Source: Deltaproteobacteria bacterium (GTDB taxonomy: Bacteria > SAR324 > JACQKK01). From it: a DNA stretch of 5,224 nucleotides. The number at the start of each line of letters is the position of its first letter. The stretch's first letter is position 1. Under the pieces are notes generated by a model. That model was not told the origin of the DNA, searched no databases, and was given only the letters and a program-made list of their open reading frames with translations. Positions 1 to 5,224 of the stretch are shown piece by piece. Both the position numbers and the translations under genes were made by a program. The stretch spans positions 1-5,224 of the forward strand of contig JAOUPZ010000226.1 of assembly GCA_029879595.1 (NCBI GenBank). Reading direction: 5' to 3'.

Positions 1-135
1 ACGCAGTGAGAGCACTGCATACACACAGTGGGAACACGCAGTGAGAGCACTGCATACACACAGTGGAAGCACTGCATACACACAGTGGAAGCACTGCATA
101 CACACAGTGGAAGCACTGCATACACACAGTGGGAA
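1..135. repeat. Tandem array of 22-bp hairpin-forming units
   Basis: Four close copies of a 22-bp unit reading GCACTGCATACACACAGTGG plus AA start at 47, 69, 91 and 113; the last copy has GGG instead of GG. Another copy starts at 12, and the 11-bp segments at 1-11 and 36-46 look like degenerate half-units, giving a higher-order 35-bp period for 1-35 and 36-70. Each unit holds an inverted repeat, CACTG and CAGTG separated by 8 bases, and GCAGTG (3-8) also pairs with CACTGC (13-18). A 22-bp period is not a multiple of three and no ORF runs through it, so it is non-coding. The array begins at the window edge and may be longer. It is too regular for a CRISPR because there are no unique spacers. 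Function is unknown; candidates are a multi-site operator, an iteron-like site or a slippage-prone minisatellite. Confidence 0.9.
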
Positions 136-401
136 TCTGCGGTATAAAGTGAAAGCCCACCGGCCCTGCAAGAGCCGGTGATGCGCACAGCGTTTACGGT
201 GGAAGTGGAGCAGGCGCCCCAAAAGGGTGCGGTTCAAAGAAACGGAATCCGGGGAAACGACAGGCCGGATAAGGCTTGGTGCCGGCCAGGAAGTATAGAT
301 GCATGAAAAAGCGTGCGCGCTGAAAAACGGCGTTAACGCGGACAGTCGCCGAGGCGATAAGCGCCCGCCGGCAACGGACCCTACAAAGGAGAAGCAGGGG
401 C
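136..401 (+). other. Hairpin-rich untranslated leader upstream of the barrel gene
   Basis: This stretch has no convincing gene but several perfect or near-perfect inverted repeats: CACCGGC (158-164) with GCCGGTG (174-180), GCGCCC (214-219) with GGGTGC (225-230, one G-U pair), GGCCGG (263-268) with CCGGCC (282-287), the 10-bp palindrome GCGTTAACGC (330-339), and GGCG (353-356) with CGCC (362-365). None is followed by a T-run, so they are not intrinsic terminators. The spacing suggests a structured 5' untranslated RNA, but the conserved cores of cobalamin, TPP, c-di-GMP-I, glycine and fluoride riboswitches could not be matched by eye. TATAAA at 143-148 could be a -10 element, but no good -35 sits upstream of it. 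High GC makes chance hairpins common, so a functional RNA is an inference only. Confidence 0.35.
385..391 (+). promoter_or_regulatory. Ribosome binding site supporting a TTG start
   Basis: AAAGGAG lies 10 bases before TTG at 402. In this frame there is no ATG or GTG between the upstream TGA at 321-323 and position 402, so this site decides in favour of the TTG start. Translation from there gives a complete signal peptide. Confidence 0.7.
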
Positions 402-1679
402 TTGGATGTAATCACCGACAAAGTCAGCAGGCTGCTGACGATTATTCTGGCCCCGGTGATTTTTATAGCGGCAGGAATGTCGTGGGTGCCCCAGGCCTTT
501 GCCCAGGATGAAGAGAATGGCGATGCACCCCAGATTCTGACCTCGGATCTTTCGCGGGAGATGACCGCGGAAGCCGAGGTGCTGACAGTAAACTTTGTGT
601 TTATTGATTCCGACAGCATTGTCCGGGTGGTTATCAATGGACAGGAGGAGCAGATAACCCCAGGCGATACCGTGATGGTAAGCAGGGAGTTCCGCTTTAC
701 CGAGGACAAGACCCTGGTGACTGTCACCGCCACGGACTCTGAAGGAAACACGCATGAAAAGTCATACCTGGTTTACAGACCGGGACTTGAGGTCGAGAAG
801 AAACTGGATATCAACTTCTTCTTATCCTACAGCATGCGTTATGAGAATGATTCAAACCCGGTGATGGACCTCAGCCTGCCCTTTGGGTTGCAGGTGGGTG
901 AGGAGATAACCGGGGCGGTTGACGATGCAGAGCAGGCCGATGTCCGGAACATTTTTGAAGTGATCACCGGGGCAGTCGGCGAAAACTGGAATGCCTTCCT
1001 GGGGCAGTCGGCGACATTCTATGTCAAGCCGGAAAACTCGCCCATTGAGAGCCGGGTGAACTTCCTCGGAGGGGGCTACAGATTCGGAAGCATCGCAGCG
1101 GTAAATGTCACGATGCTCGACCTCAACGTGGGAGGATACGACTACGCCTTTAACACCAAGATTGCCCCTGAGTTTAGGCTTTCCAGCAAGGATGATGAGG
1201 GCAGCACATCAACCCACAGGTTCATCCTGGATTTCACATCCAAGGATTTCGCATCGGATAACCAGGTTGATGGCACACAGACAGGGCTGACCTGGAGATA
1301 CCGTGGGGTTGACCCGGAGAAACAGGATATTTTCATCAGCGATATCGCGTTTGGAGATTCCACGGAGGGTGTTGAAAAGACAGATTATTCGTATTTCAAG
1401 ACCAGGCTGGACTGGTACAACAGATGGGACAGCGGAATTAAGTTCGATATCGGATTCGGTATTGAGCACAGGAACTACCCCAATGATCTGCCGCTCTCCA
1501 CAGAAACGCCATTGGGGGCAAAGCGAGTGGATATGCCGGGCCGAATCAGTTTTGGCCTGGGCTATCAATACAAGACGGTGATATCGGTCATGTGGGAATA
1601 TACCCACCTGTTCAATATCTCCAACAAGGCTCCATATGAAAGAATCCTGATGGGTTTTGTTGTCAAAGGATCCTTTTAA
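402..1679 (+). CDS. Exported Ig-like domain / outer-membrane beta-barrel protein
   Basis: This gene encodes 425 residues and starts at TTG behind AAAGGAG. Residues 1-34 form a signal peptide: a short charged N-region, a hydrophobic core around 11-25, and a likely signal peptidase I site after QAFA, before Gln35. Residues about 43-127 look like an Ig-like or cadherin-like beta-sandwich, with short strands (VRVVING, TLVTVTATDSEGN) of the kind seen as accessory domains in surface proteins. Residues about 135-425 show alternating hydrophobic/polar strands rich in Tyr, Phe, Trp and Gly (for example GGGYRFGSIAAVNVTMLDL near 223, RISFGLGYQY near 381). The protein ends in a strand finishing VVKGSF; a C-terminal Phe is the usual signal for BAM-dependent barrel insertion. 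It probably sits in the outer membrane with the Ig-like domain on the periplasmic or surface side. No substrate or enzymatic motif is visible. A lipoprotein gene follows 38 bases later on the same strand. Barrel assignment is by pattern, not by named family. Confidence 0.8.
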   Translation: MDVITDKVSRLLTIILAPVIFIAAGMSWVPQAFAQDEENGDAPQILTSDLSREMTAEAEVLTVNFVFIDSDSIVRVVINGQEEQITPGDTVMVSREFRFTEDKTLVTVTATDSEGNTHEKSYLVYRPGLEVEKKLDINFFLSYSMRYENDSNPVMDLSLPFGLQVGEEITGAVDDAEQADVRNIFEVITGAVGENWNAFLGQSATFYVKPENSPIESRVNFLGGGYRFGSIAAVNVTMLDLNVGGYDYAFNTKIAPEFRLSSKDDEGSTSTHRFILDFTSKDFASDNQVDGTQTGLTWRYRGVDPEKQDIFISDIAFGDSTEGVEKTDYSYFKTRLDWYNRWDSGIKFDIGFGIEHRNYPNDLPLSTETPLGAKRVDMPGRISFGLGYQYKTVISVMWEYTHLFNISNKAPYERILMGFVVKGSF

Positions 1680-1689
1680 GGGGTATAAT
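1660..1689 (+). promoter_or_regulatory. Sigma70-like promoter for the small lipoprotein gene
   Basis: TTGTCA (1660-1665, five of six matches to the -35 consensus) and a perfect TATAAT (1684-1689) are separated by 18 bp. The -35 lies in the last codons of the barrel gene and the -10 just past its stop. Transcription would begin near 1696, leaving a leader of about 20 bases before ATG 1718. It would let the lipoprotein be expressed separately from the barrel gene. Confidence 0.55.
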
Positions 1690-1701
1690 GATTTGAATGT
1701 C

Positions 1702-1708
1702 AAAGGAG
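1702..1708 (+). promoter_or_regulatory. Ribosome binding site choosing ATG 1718
   Basis: AAAGGAG lies 9 bases before ATG 1718. The in-frame ATG at 1697 is upstream of this site and has no ribosome binding site of its own, and it would be at the very start of a transcript from the promoter at 1660-1689. ATG 1739 is a weaker alternative that would give a shorter signal peptide. Confidence 0.65.
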
Positions 1709-1717
1709 ATTCAAAAC

Positions 1718-2350
1718 ATGGAAAGGGAACGCGCGAAAATGGATAAAAAAAGCTCAAGAATACTGGCCCTGCTTATGGCCGGTGCAGCCATGCTGCTCTT
1801 TGTGGGTTGCGGTAATCTCAACGATTCACCGGCTCCCCAAATGACCGTCAACGTCCAATGGCCGGGCAGCACCGCCGGAACCTATGTGCCCCTGATGGAA
1901 GGTCCTTCCCAAGGGCCGGCAGTGGTTACCGTGGTGGCCGGGGCCATCGTGATAAAGCATACGGACCAGCCCTATCTGTCCGCCGATGAAATTGACGAGT
2001 CCAGGCAGACCGAGATTGAAAACGATGCCGATGATTCAGCCAAGTACTTCGTGGTTGAGCAACTGGCCGCAGTGGGTGACTCCATCAGCTTCCCGCTGCC
2101 TCCGGAGTCAGCCGGCCCGAACTGGCAGCTGGTGGCCATCGGACTCAGGTATTATGGCGAAACCCTGATGGACATCACGGAAATGAATGATGACGCCGCC
2201 ATCTGGTTCGGATTCGATTCCCGCGGATTTCTGGGCAACAAGGTTGGCCCTGGGGACACGGCCACCATTACCATGGAGCCGGCCTGCGGCCTGAGTGCCA
2301 TTCAGGATGATCCGGAGATGGATGTGTATTGTAAACCGGAAAGCCTTTGA
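1718..2350 (+). CDS. Small outer-membrane lipoprotein, family not recognised
   Basis: The gene encodes 210 residues from the chosen ATG. The N-terminus has a basic stretch (KKSSR, 10-14), a hydrophobic core (15-29) and a lipobox FVGC, so Cys31 should be lipidated after signal peptidase II cleavage. Gly, not Asp, follows the Cys, which by the usual +2 rule favours transport to the outer membrane. The mature part is acidic and appears mostly beta-stranded (MTVNVQWPG, AVVTVVAGAIVIKH, WQLVAIGLRYYGE, DTATITMEP). An Asp/Glu-rich segment lies around 88-106. Two further cysteines at 190 and 205 near the C-terminus could form a disulphide in the periplasm. It follows the barrel gene by 38 bases, so the two may be co-expressed and act together at the outer membrane, but it also has its own promoter. 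No catalytic motif is visible and I do not recognise the family. Confidence 0.8.
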   Translation: MERERAKMDKKSSRILALLMAGAAMLLFVGCGNLNDSPAPQMTVNVQWPGSTAGTYVPLMEGPSQGPAVVTVVAGAIVIKHTDQPYLSADEIDESRQTEIENDADDSAKYFVVEQLAAVGDSISFPLPPESAGPNWQLVAIGLRYYGETLMDITEMNDDAAIWFGFDSRGFLGNKVGPGDTATITMEPACGLSAIQDDPEMDVYCKPESL

Positions 2351-2508
2351 CACGTGAGGACAAAGGCCCACGGGCCAGCAGACCCGCATTCCACGGCGGA
2401 GTCAAATTCCGCGAGCCGGTACTCACATCGCTGATAAAGTGATGGCGAAAAGCTGGCAGGGTTTGAAGGCGATGGGCAGGCAGAACAGTTGAACAAGCGC
2501 GTTCCAGG

Positions 2509-2542
2509 AAAAACGGCTTTCTAACGGAAGCCGTTTTTTTTT
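2509..2542 (+). terminator. Intrinsic terminator, possibly bidirectional
   Basis: The stem ACGGCTT (2513-2519) pairs perfectly with AAGCCGT (2528-2534) around an 8-base loop, and a run of nine T (2534-2542) follows. This is a textbook rho-independent terminator for the plus-strand barrel and lipoprotein genes, about 160 bases after the lipoprotein stop. On the other side there are five A (2509-2513), which read as a T-run on the minus strand, so it could also stop transcripts coming from the TerB-like gene about 180 bases away. Confidence 0.9.
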
Positions 2543-2680
2543 GCCCGGGTCACAGGGTAGGCGGGCCAAAGGGCAGATAGGCCAAAGGAAAGATGCTCGT
2601 ATTGGCAGCCGGAAGCTGAGACAGGGCCGCAACTTTTCCCGGGAATATTCGGGATCTATCGGTGGGGGTGCTGATTTTTT

Positions 2681-2713
2681 GACAGGCAGGGCCCCTGTCC
2701 CCTGCTGGCAGGG
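2681..2713. repeat. Overlapping inverted repeats after the TerB-like gene
   Basis: GACAGG (2681-2686) pairs with CCTGTC (2694-2699), and CCCTG (2700-2704) pairs with CAGGG (2709-2713), directly beside the stop codon of the minus-strand gene. CAGGG at 2687-2691 can pair alternatively with CCCTG at 2693-2697 or 2700-2704. On the minus strand the first stem is followed by A rather than T, so this is not an intrinsic terminator; it may be a 3' mRNA stabilising hairpin or chance in GC-rich DNA. Confidence 0.45.
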
Positions 2714-3304
2714 CTAGCTCAGAGAATCGTGCCAGCGTTTCTTCAGATTGAAATCACAGGATTCCGAGGCCACACAGAACAGGGTGTGCCGGAACAGCTT
2801 GGCTTTTTTCTCCCGCAACAGATCAAAGGCGCTTTCGATGTTGTGTTCGAACAGTGGTTCCGGGTTATCCAGCCAGGCCGACTGATAGGAGGCGTGAACA
2901 AATTCAATCAGGATATTGAACTCTATCCGGTCGATTCCCAGGTTGTCTGCTATGCGGCGGAGAAGGTTTATCTCCTTGTCCATCAGCACGCCATCCACCA
3001 TGGCCATTCCCATCAGGTCCAGCATCAGGCTGTATGCCAGGTCGGTGACGGCCATGCTCCGTTCAATCTTCTCACGGTTGGGCAGGGGCTTACCCTTGGC
3101 AACTGAAAACACGGCGTCCCTGCTTTTTTGCGGCAGCCGGAATTCCTTCACCCAGACTTCCAGCAGCTCACGCTCCTTCTTGTGCAGTCTGTTGTCGGCG
3201 GCAGCGATTGCGGCTACCAGCATCAGGTAGTTACGTCTCCGTTGCCAGGAATACCCGGTTATGTTGGGCATATCCTCTTGGAAGGCATTTATATCTTGAG
3301 ACAT
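2714..3304 (-). CDS. TerB-like (tellurite-resistance-fold) helical protein
   Basis: The gene encodes 196 residues with no signal peptide or membrane segment, so it is probably cytoplasmic. Residues about 25-135 resemble the TerB/DjlA-type helical domain, which has two related halves with an acidic loop: AAADNRLHKKERELLE (34-49) and AMVDGVLMDKEINLLRRI (101-118). The Asp and Glu residues (Asp37, Glu44, Asp104, Glu111) match the acidic positions that are characteristic of this fold and may bind metal. The C-terminal 60 residues are helical and charged, with Cys177 and Cys183. TerB-fold proteins occur in stress and membrane-associated complexes, but a lone domain like this does not imply tellurite resistance and no other ter gene is visible. 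ATG 3304 is the only normal start after an in-frame stop upstream; its ribosome binding site is weak (GGGA, 8 bases away). The gene lies 113 bases after the lipoprotein gene with no terminator between them, so co-transcription is possible. Confidence 0.75.
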   Translation of the reverse strand: MSQDINAFQEDMPNITGYSWQRRRNYLMLVAAIAAADNRLHKKERELLEVWVKEFRLPQKSRDAVFSVAKGKPLPNREKIERSMAVTDLAYSLMLDLMGMAMVDGVLMDKEINLLRRIADNLGIDRIEFNILIEFVHASYQSAWLDNPEPLFEHNIESAFDLLREKKAKLFRHTLFCVASESCDFNLKKRWHDSLS

Positions 3305-3417
3305 GAGCGTTTTCCCGATAGTTCCGAGCCCTCTAGGCGCCAGTTATTCCGTCCCGCGGATCCTGTCCGGCCTTGCTGACGGTATTTTACGCTTTCGGTA
3401 TATGCATTTTATGTTCC

Positions 3418-4527
3418 TTACCGTACTTCGTAGCGATATACCTGTCCTCTGTAGAAAAAATAAGGCGCCAGGGCCACGTTTTTCAAAAGCTCCTGGAAAT
3501 GATCATCCTGCTTGAGGGAAAGTCGGTTAAGAGACCATGTGCCCTTCCGGCTTTCCGCACTCCCGGAGTCCTTGCCTTTTGACTGGATCTGATAGCGCCC
3601 GAAGTCGGCAAATATCCTTCTGTCCCTTCTGTTAATATATAAAAAAACAGGCGTAAAGTCACTTCTGTCCTTCGAGATGACTTTTACCCGATCCTGCTCG
3701 ATCCGCATTTCATAATGGGGGTTGATGTCGGGCAGATATTCCCCTGTGGAAAAATTATCGGCCACGATGCTCTTTCTATGGGTGCTGATGTGCTCCGGTT
3801 CGCTTTGCTCGGAAAAATCAAGGCGCCCTTCAATCCGGTCAATAATAGGGGTGCGGAAGTTGACAAACCTTTTGAAATCGGTGGTTCTGAAGCGCTGGAT
3901 CTGGCTTTTTTTCCGCACCAGCTTCACGCCGACCGAATTCAGGGAGTAATAGGTAAGCAGGGGTGCCGGCCGGTCATACAGCAGGTCCTCGACAAAAAAG
4001 ACACCCGTATCAATATCTATCTCCGCATCCAGTATCTGCCCCGGGTTGGGCGAGTTGATTCGGGCCACCAGAATAACTTCGTCCGCAATCCTGAGCCCGT
4101 CGCCCAGATCTTCAAACTTGAATACTACCTGTCCCGCCACCAGAACCCGGAGCCATTTGTCCATTTCCTTTTGGGCTTCCTGCAGGGAAGGATCCTGCCG
4201 CAGAGCGTCTTTGAGGCGGTGATAGGCCTTGCGAAATTCCTTAAGCGCCAGGTAGTTGCGGTAGCGCTCCATGTTTTCACGGGCCACTACCTTGTTGGCG
4301 CGGTCCAGAGCTTCCCGGTAGTCCTCATCGTTCGGGCTGCCCACCACGGCCAGATGATACTGGATGGAGGCTTCCTCCCAGCGTTTTTCCTCCTCCAGCG
4401 CCTTGCCTTCCACATAATGGCGGGAGCAGGCTGCAAGAGCCAACGCCAGTAACGCCAGCAACAGGGCTGTCAGCTGTGGCCAAAGCCCGCGGCCTGCGCT
4501 GGGTTTCCTTTCGGGCAAAAACGTCAT
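3418..4527 (-). CDS. TPR-like lipoprotein with C-terminal beta-rich region
   Basis: The gene encodes 369 residues. A positively charged N-terminus (1-14) and a Leu/Ala-rich core (17-33) end in the lipobox LAAC, so Cys34 should be lipidated; Ser at +2 favours the outer membrane. Residues about 38-128 are helical and look like two to three degenerate TPR units (EEKRWEEASIQYHLAV near 46; ALKEFRKAYHRLKDALRQDP near 94), a scaffold for protein contacts. From about 130 to the end the protein is beta-rich with many charged residues (ADEVILVARINSP, AEIDIDTGVFFVEDLLYD, HYEMRIEQDRVKVISKD, FTPVFLYINRRDRRIFADFG). It has no known catalytic motif. The start codon overlaps the guaB stop as ATGA and has no ribosome binding site of its own, so translation probably depends on ribosomes finishing guaB. 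The architecture resembles assembly or pilotin-type envelope lipoproteins, but the exact family is not recognised. Confidence 0.78.
   Translation of the reverse strand: MTFLPERKPSAGRGLWPQLTALLLALLALALAACSRHYVEGKALEEEKRWEEASIQYHLAVVGSPNDEDYREALDRANKVVARENMERYRNYLALKEFRKAYHRLKDALRQDPSLQEAQKEMDKWLRVLVAGQVVFKFEDLGDGLRIADEVILVARINSPNPGQILDAEIDIDTGVFFVEDLLYDRPAPLLTYYSLNSVGVKLVRKKSQIQRFRTTDFKRFVNFRTPIIDRIEGRLDFSEQSEPEHISTHRKSIVADNFSTGEYLPDINPHYEMRIEQDRVKVISKDRSDFTPVFLYINRRDRRIFADFGRYQIQSKGKDSGSAESRKGTWSLNRLSLKQDDHFQELLKNVALAPYFFYRGQVYRYEVR
4524..4527 (-). promoter_or_regulatory. ATGA stop/start overlap coupling guaB to the lipoprotein
   Basis: On the minus strand the guaB stop TGA (4524-4526) overlaps the lipoprotein ATG (4525-4527). 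The bases just upstream (ACTATCCATTGCGTAACC) hold no Shine-Dalgarno sequence, which fits termination-reinitiation coupling. Confidence 0.8.
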
Positions 4528-5224
4528 TGGTTACGCAATGGATAGTTGGGTGCTTCGTCGGTTACGAGGATATCGTGAACGTGGCTTTCCCTGAGTCCGG
4601 CGTTGCTGATTTCCAGAAATCTGGGCTTGGTGCGCAGTTCTTCTATATCCTTCACGCCCAGGTACCCCATACCGCTTCTCAGCCCGCCGATGTACTGATA
4701 AATACTCTCGCCGAGGGGCCCCCGGTAGGGAACACGTCCCTCCACGCCTTCCGGCACCATCTTCAACTCGGCGGTGGGGCTTTCCTTTTCCTGGAAGTAT
4801 CTGTCGGCCGATCCCTGGTTCATGGCACCCAGCGAACCCATGCCGCGGTATATCTTGTAGCGTCTCCCCTGAAACAGAATTATCTGGCCGGGGCTCTCGT
4901 CCGTGCCGGCAAACAGGTTGCCCATCATGACGCTGTGCGCCCCGGCGGCCAGCGCCTTTACTATGTCCCCGGAATACTTGACACCCCCATCGGAAATCAT
5001 GGGGATGCCCTTCTTTTTAACCACCTCCAGAACCTTGCTGAGAGCGGTAAGCTGCGGAACTCCCACTCCGGCCACAACCCGGGTAGTGCAGATTGAACCC
5101 GGCCCGATGCCCACCTTGACCGCGTTCACGCCGGCCTTGATCAGGGCTGCGGCGGCCTCGCCGGTGACTATGTTGCCGCCGATGATTTCCGCATCCGCAA
5201 AGCTGGCGCGCAGCTCGCGCACCG
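4524..5224 (-). CDS. guaB: IMP dehydrogenase, C-terminal part (runs off right edge)
   Basis: IMP dehydrogenase oxidises IMP to XMP with NAD+, the committed step of GMP synthesis, in the cytoplasm. About 233 codons are present, close to half of the usual length of about 490; the N-terminal barrel strands and any CBS domains lie beyond the window. GTG at 5220-5222 is an internal Val codon, not a start. Counting from that Val, the catalytic loop GIGPGSICTTR (38-48) contains the nucleophile Cys45, equivalent to E. coli Cys305. SDGG (77-80) supplies the IMP-binding Asp78. GMGSLGAM (127-134) forms the IMP-contacting loop, and Arg141-Tyr142 in ADRYFQ match the catalytic Arg-Tyr pair of the mobile flap. 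EGRVPY (161-166) and GGLRSGMGYLG (179-189) are also conserved, and ESHVHD (212-217) marks the C-terminus. All key residues are intact, so the enzyme should be active. The usual partner guaA is not next to it downstream; a lipoprotein gene is instead. Confidence 0.97.
   Translation of the reverse strand, partial: VRELRASFADAEIIGGNIVTGEAAAALIKAGVNAVKVGIGPGSICTTRVVAGVGVPQLTALSKVLEVVKKKGIPMISDGGVKYSGDIVKALAAGAHSVMMGNLFAGTDESPGQIILFQGRRYKIYRGMGSLGAMNQGSADRYFQEKESPTAELKMVPEGVEGRVPYRGPLGESIYQYIGGLRSGMGYLGVKDIEELRTKPRFLEISNAGLRESHVHDILVTDEAPNYPLRNQ

Larger units (their letters stand above)
2351..2713. other. Gene-free stretch between convergent gene groups
   Basis: No convincing gene is present in these 363 bases. 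The only ORFs are very short, for example a 16-codon one from ATG 2442 without a good ribosome binding site and a 26-codon one from GTG 2354. It holds the terminator at 2509-2542, weak inverted repeats (GCGGA 2396-2400 with TCCGC 2408-2412; TCCCG 2637-2641 with CGGGA 2650-2654), a direct repeat GGCCAAAGG (2564-2572 and 2580-2588) and an inverted-repeat cluster at 2681-2713. Confidence 0.6.

Noticed and set aside
1..135. CRISPR array
   Set aside because: Units are contiguous with no unique spacers and no cas genes are visible.
155..210. Group II intron domain V or other intron remnant
   Set aside because: AGAGCCGG followed by a GC-rich hairpin is suggestive, but the 34-base domain V fold and catalytic triad do not fit and no reverse transcriptase is present.
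181..306. 41-codon ORF from ATG 181
   Set aside because: It starts within a few bases of a hairpin arm, lacks a good ribosome binding site, and its protein shows no recognisable feature.
194..751. 185-residue minus-strand ORF opposite the leader and the start of the barrel gene
   Set aside because: It overlaps the well-supported plus-strand gene, has low-complexity composition and no recognisable domain; it is a shadow.
1209..1757. 182-residue minus-strand ORF opposite the end of the barrel gene
   Set aside because: It lies antisense to a gene with clear signal peptide and barrel features and crosses its promoter region; no domain is visible.
2442..2492. 16-codon ORF from ATG 2442
   Set aside because: It has no good ribosome binding site and no features that distinguish it from chance.
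2466..2500. Fluoride-riboswitch-like start (GGCGATGGG)
   Set aside because: Only the first bases match; the rest of the conserved core is missing and no gene follows.
2679..2710. Plus-strand promoter with a perfect TTGACA at 2679-2684
   Set aside because: No -10 element is found 16-18 bases downstream and there is no plus-strand gene to drive.
3715..4452. 245-residue plus-strand ORF opposite the TPR-like lipoprotein
   Set aside because: It is antisense to a gene with a lipobox and guaB coupling, and its protein shows no domain.
4476..5096. 206-residue plus-strand ORF opposite guaB
   Set aside because: guaB on the other strand is certain, with its catalytic residues intact; this is a mirror ORF.

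Overview
The window looks like chromosomal DNA of a Gram-negative bacterium. Two genes encode lipoproteins, one encodes a likely outer-membrane beta-barrel, and a housekeeping purine gene (guaB) runs off the right edge. The moderately high GC content and the style of the envelope proteins would fit a deltaproteobacterial/Desulfobacterota-type lineage, but no marker here fixes the taxonomy and that assignment is weak.

Left side, plus strand. Positions 1-135 hold a short tandem array of 22-bp units, each with a CACTG/CAGTG inverted repeat; it probably continues left of the window. A gene-poor, hairpin-rich leader follows (136-401). Next comes a TTG-started gene (402-1679) for an exported protein with a signal peptide, an Ig-like beta domain and a predicted beta-barrel ending in Phe. 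A small lipoprotein gene (1718-2350) follows closely and has its own sigma70-like promoter (TTGTCA, 18 bp, TATAAT), whose -35 hexamer lies inside the end of the barrel gene. A strong intrinsic terminator (2509-2542) closes this side.

Middle. Positions 2351-2713 separate two convergent gene groups. They hold the terminator, some inverted repeats and no convincing gene.

Right side, minus strand, in order of transcription. The C-terminal half of guaB (IMP dehydrogenase, 4524 to beyond 5224) is followed by a lipoprotein with TPR-like helices and a C-terminal beta-rich region (3418-4527), joined to guaB by a 4-bp ATGA overlap. After a 113-bp gap comes a TerB-like helical protein (2714-3304). The three genes could form one transcription unit, with the terminator at 2509-2542 possibly working on both strands.

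Only guaB can be named with certainty. The other four proteins are recognised by fold or localisation only: three are envelope proteins and one is a probable cytoplasmic TerB-fold protein. Nothing in the window amounts to a proven new system. The best leads are the tandem hairpin array with its structured leader, the barrel/lipoprotein pair, and the unusual coupling of guaB to an uncharacterised lipoprotein.
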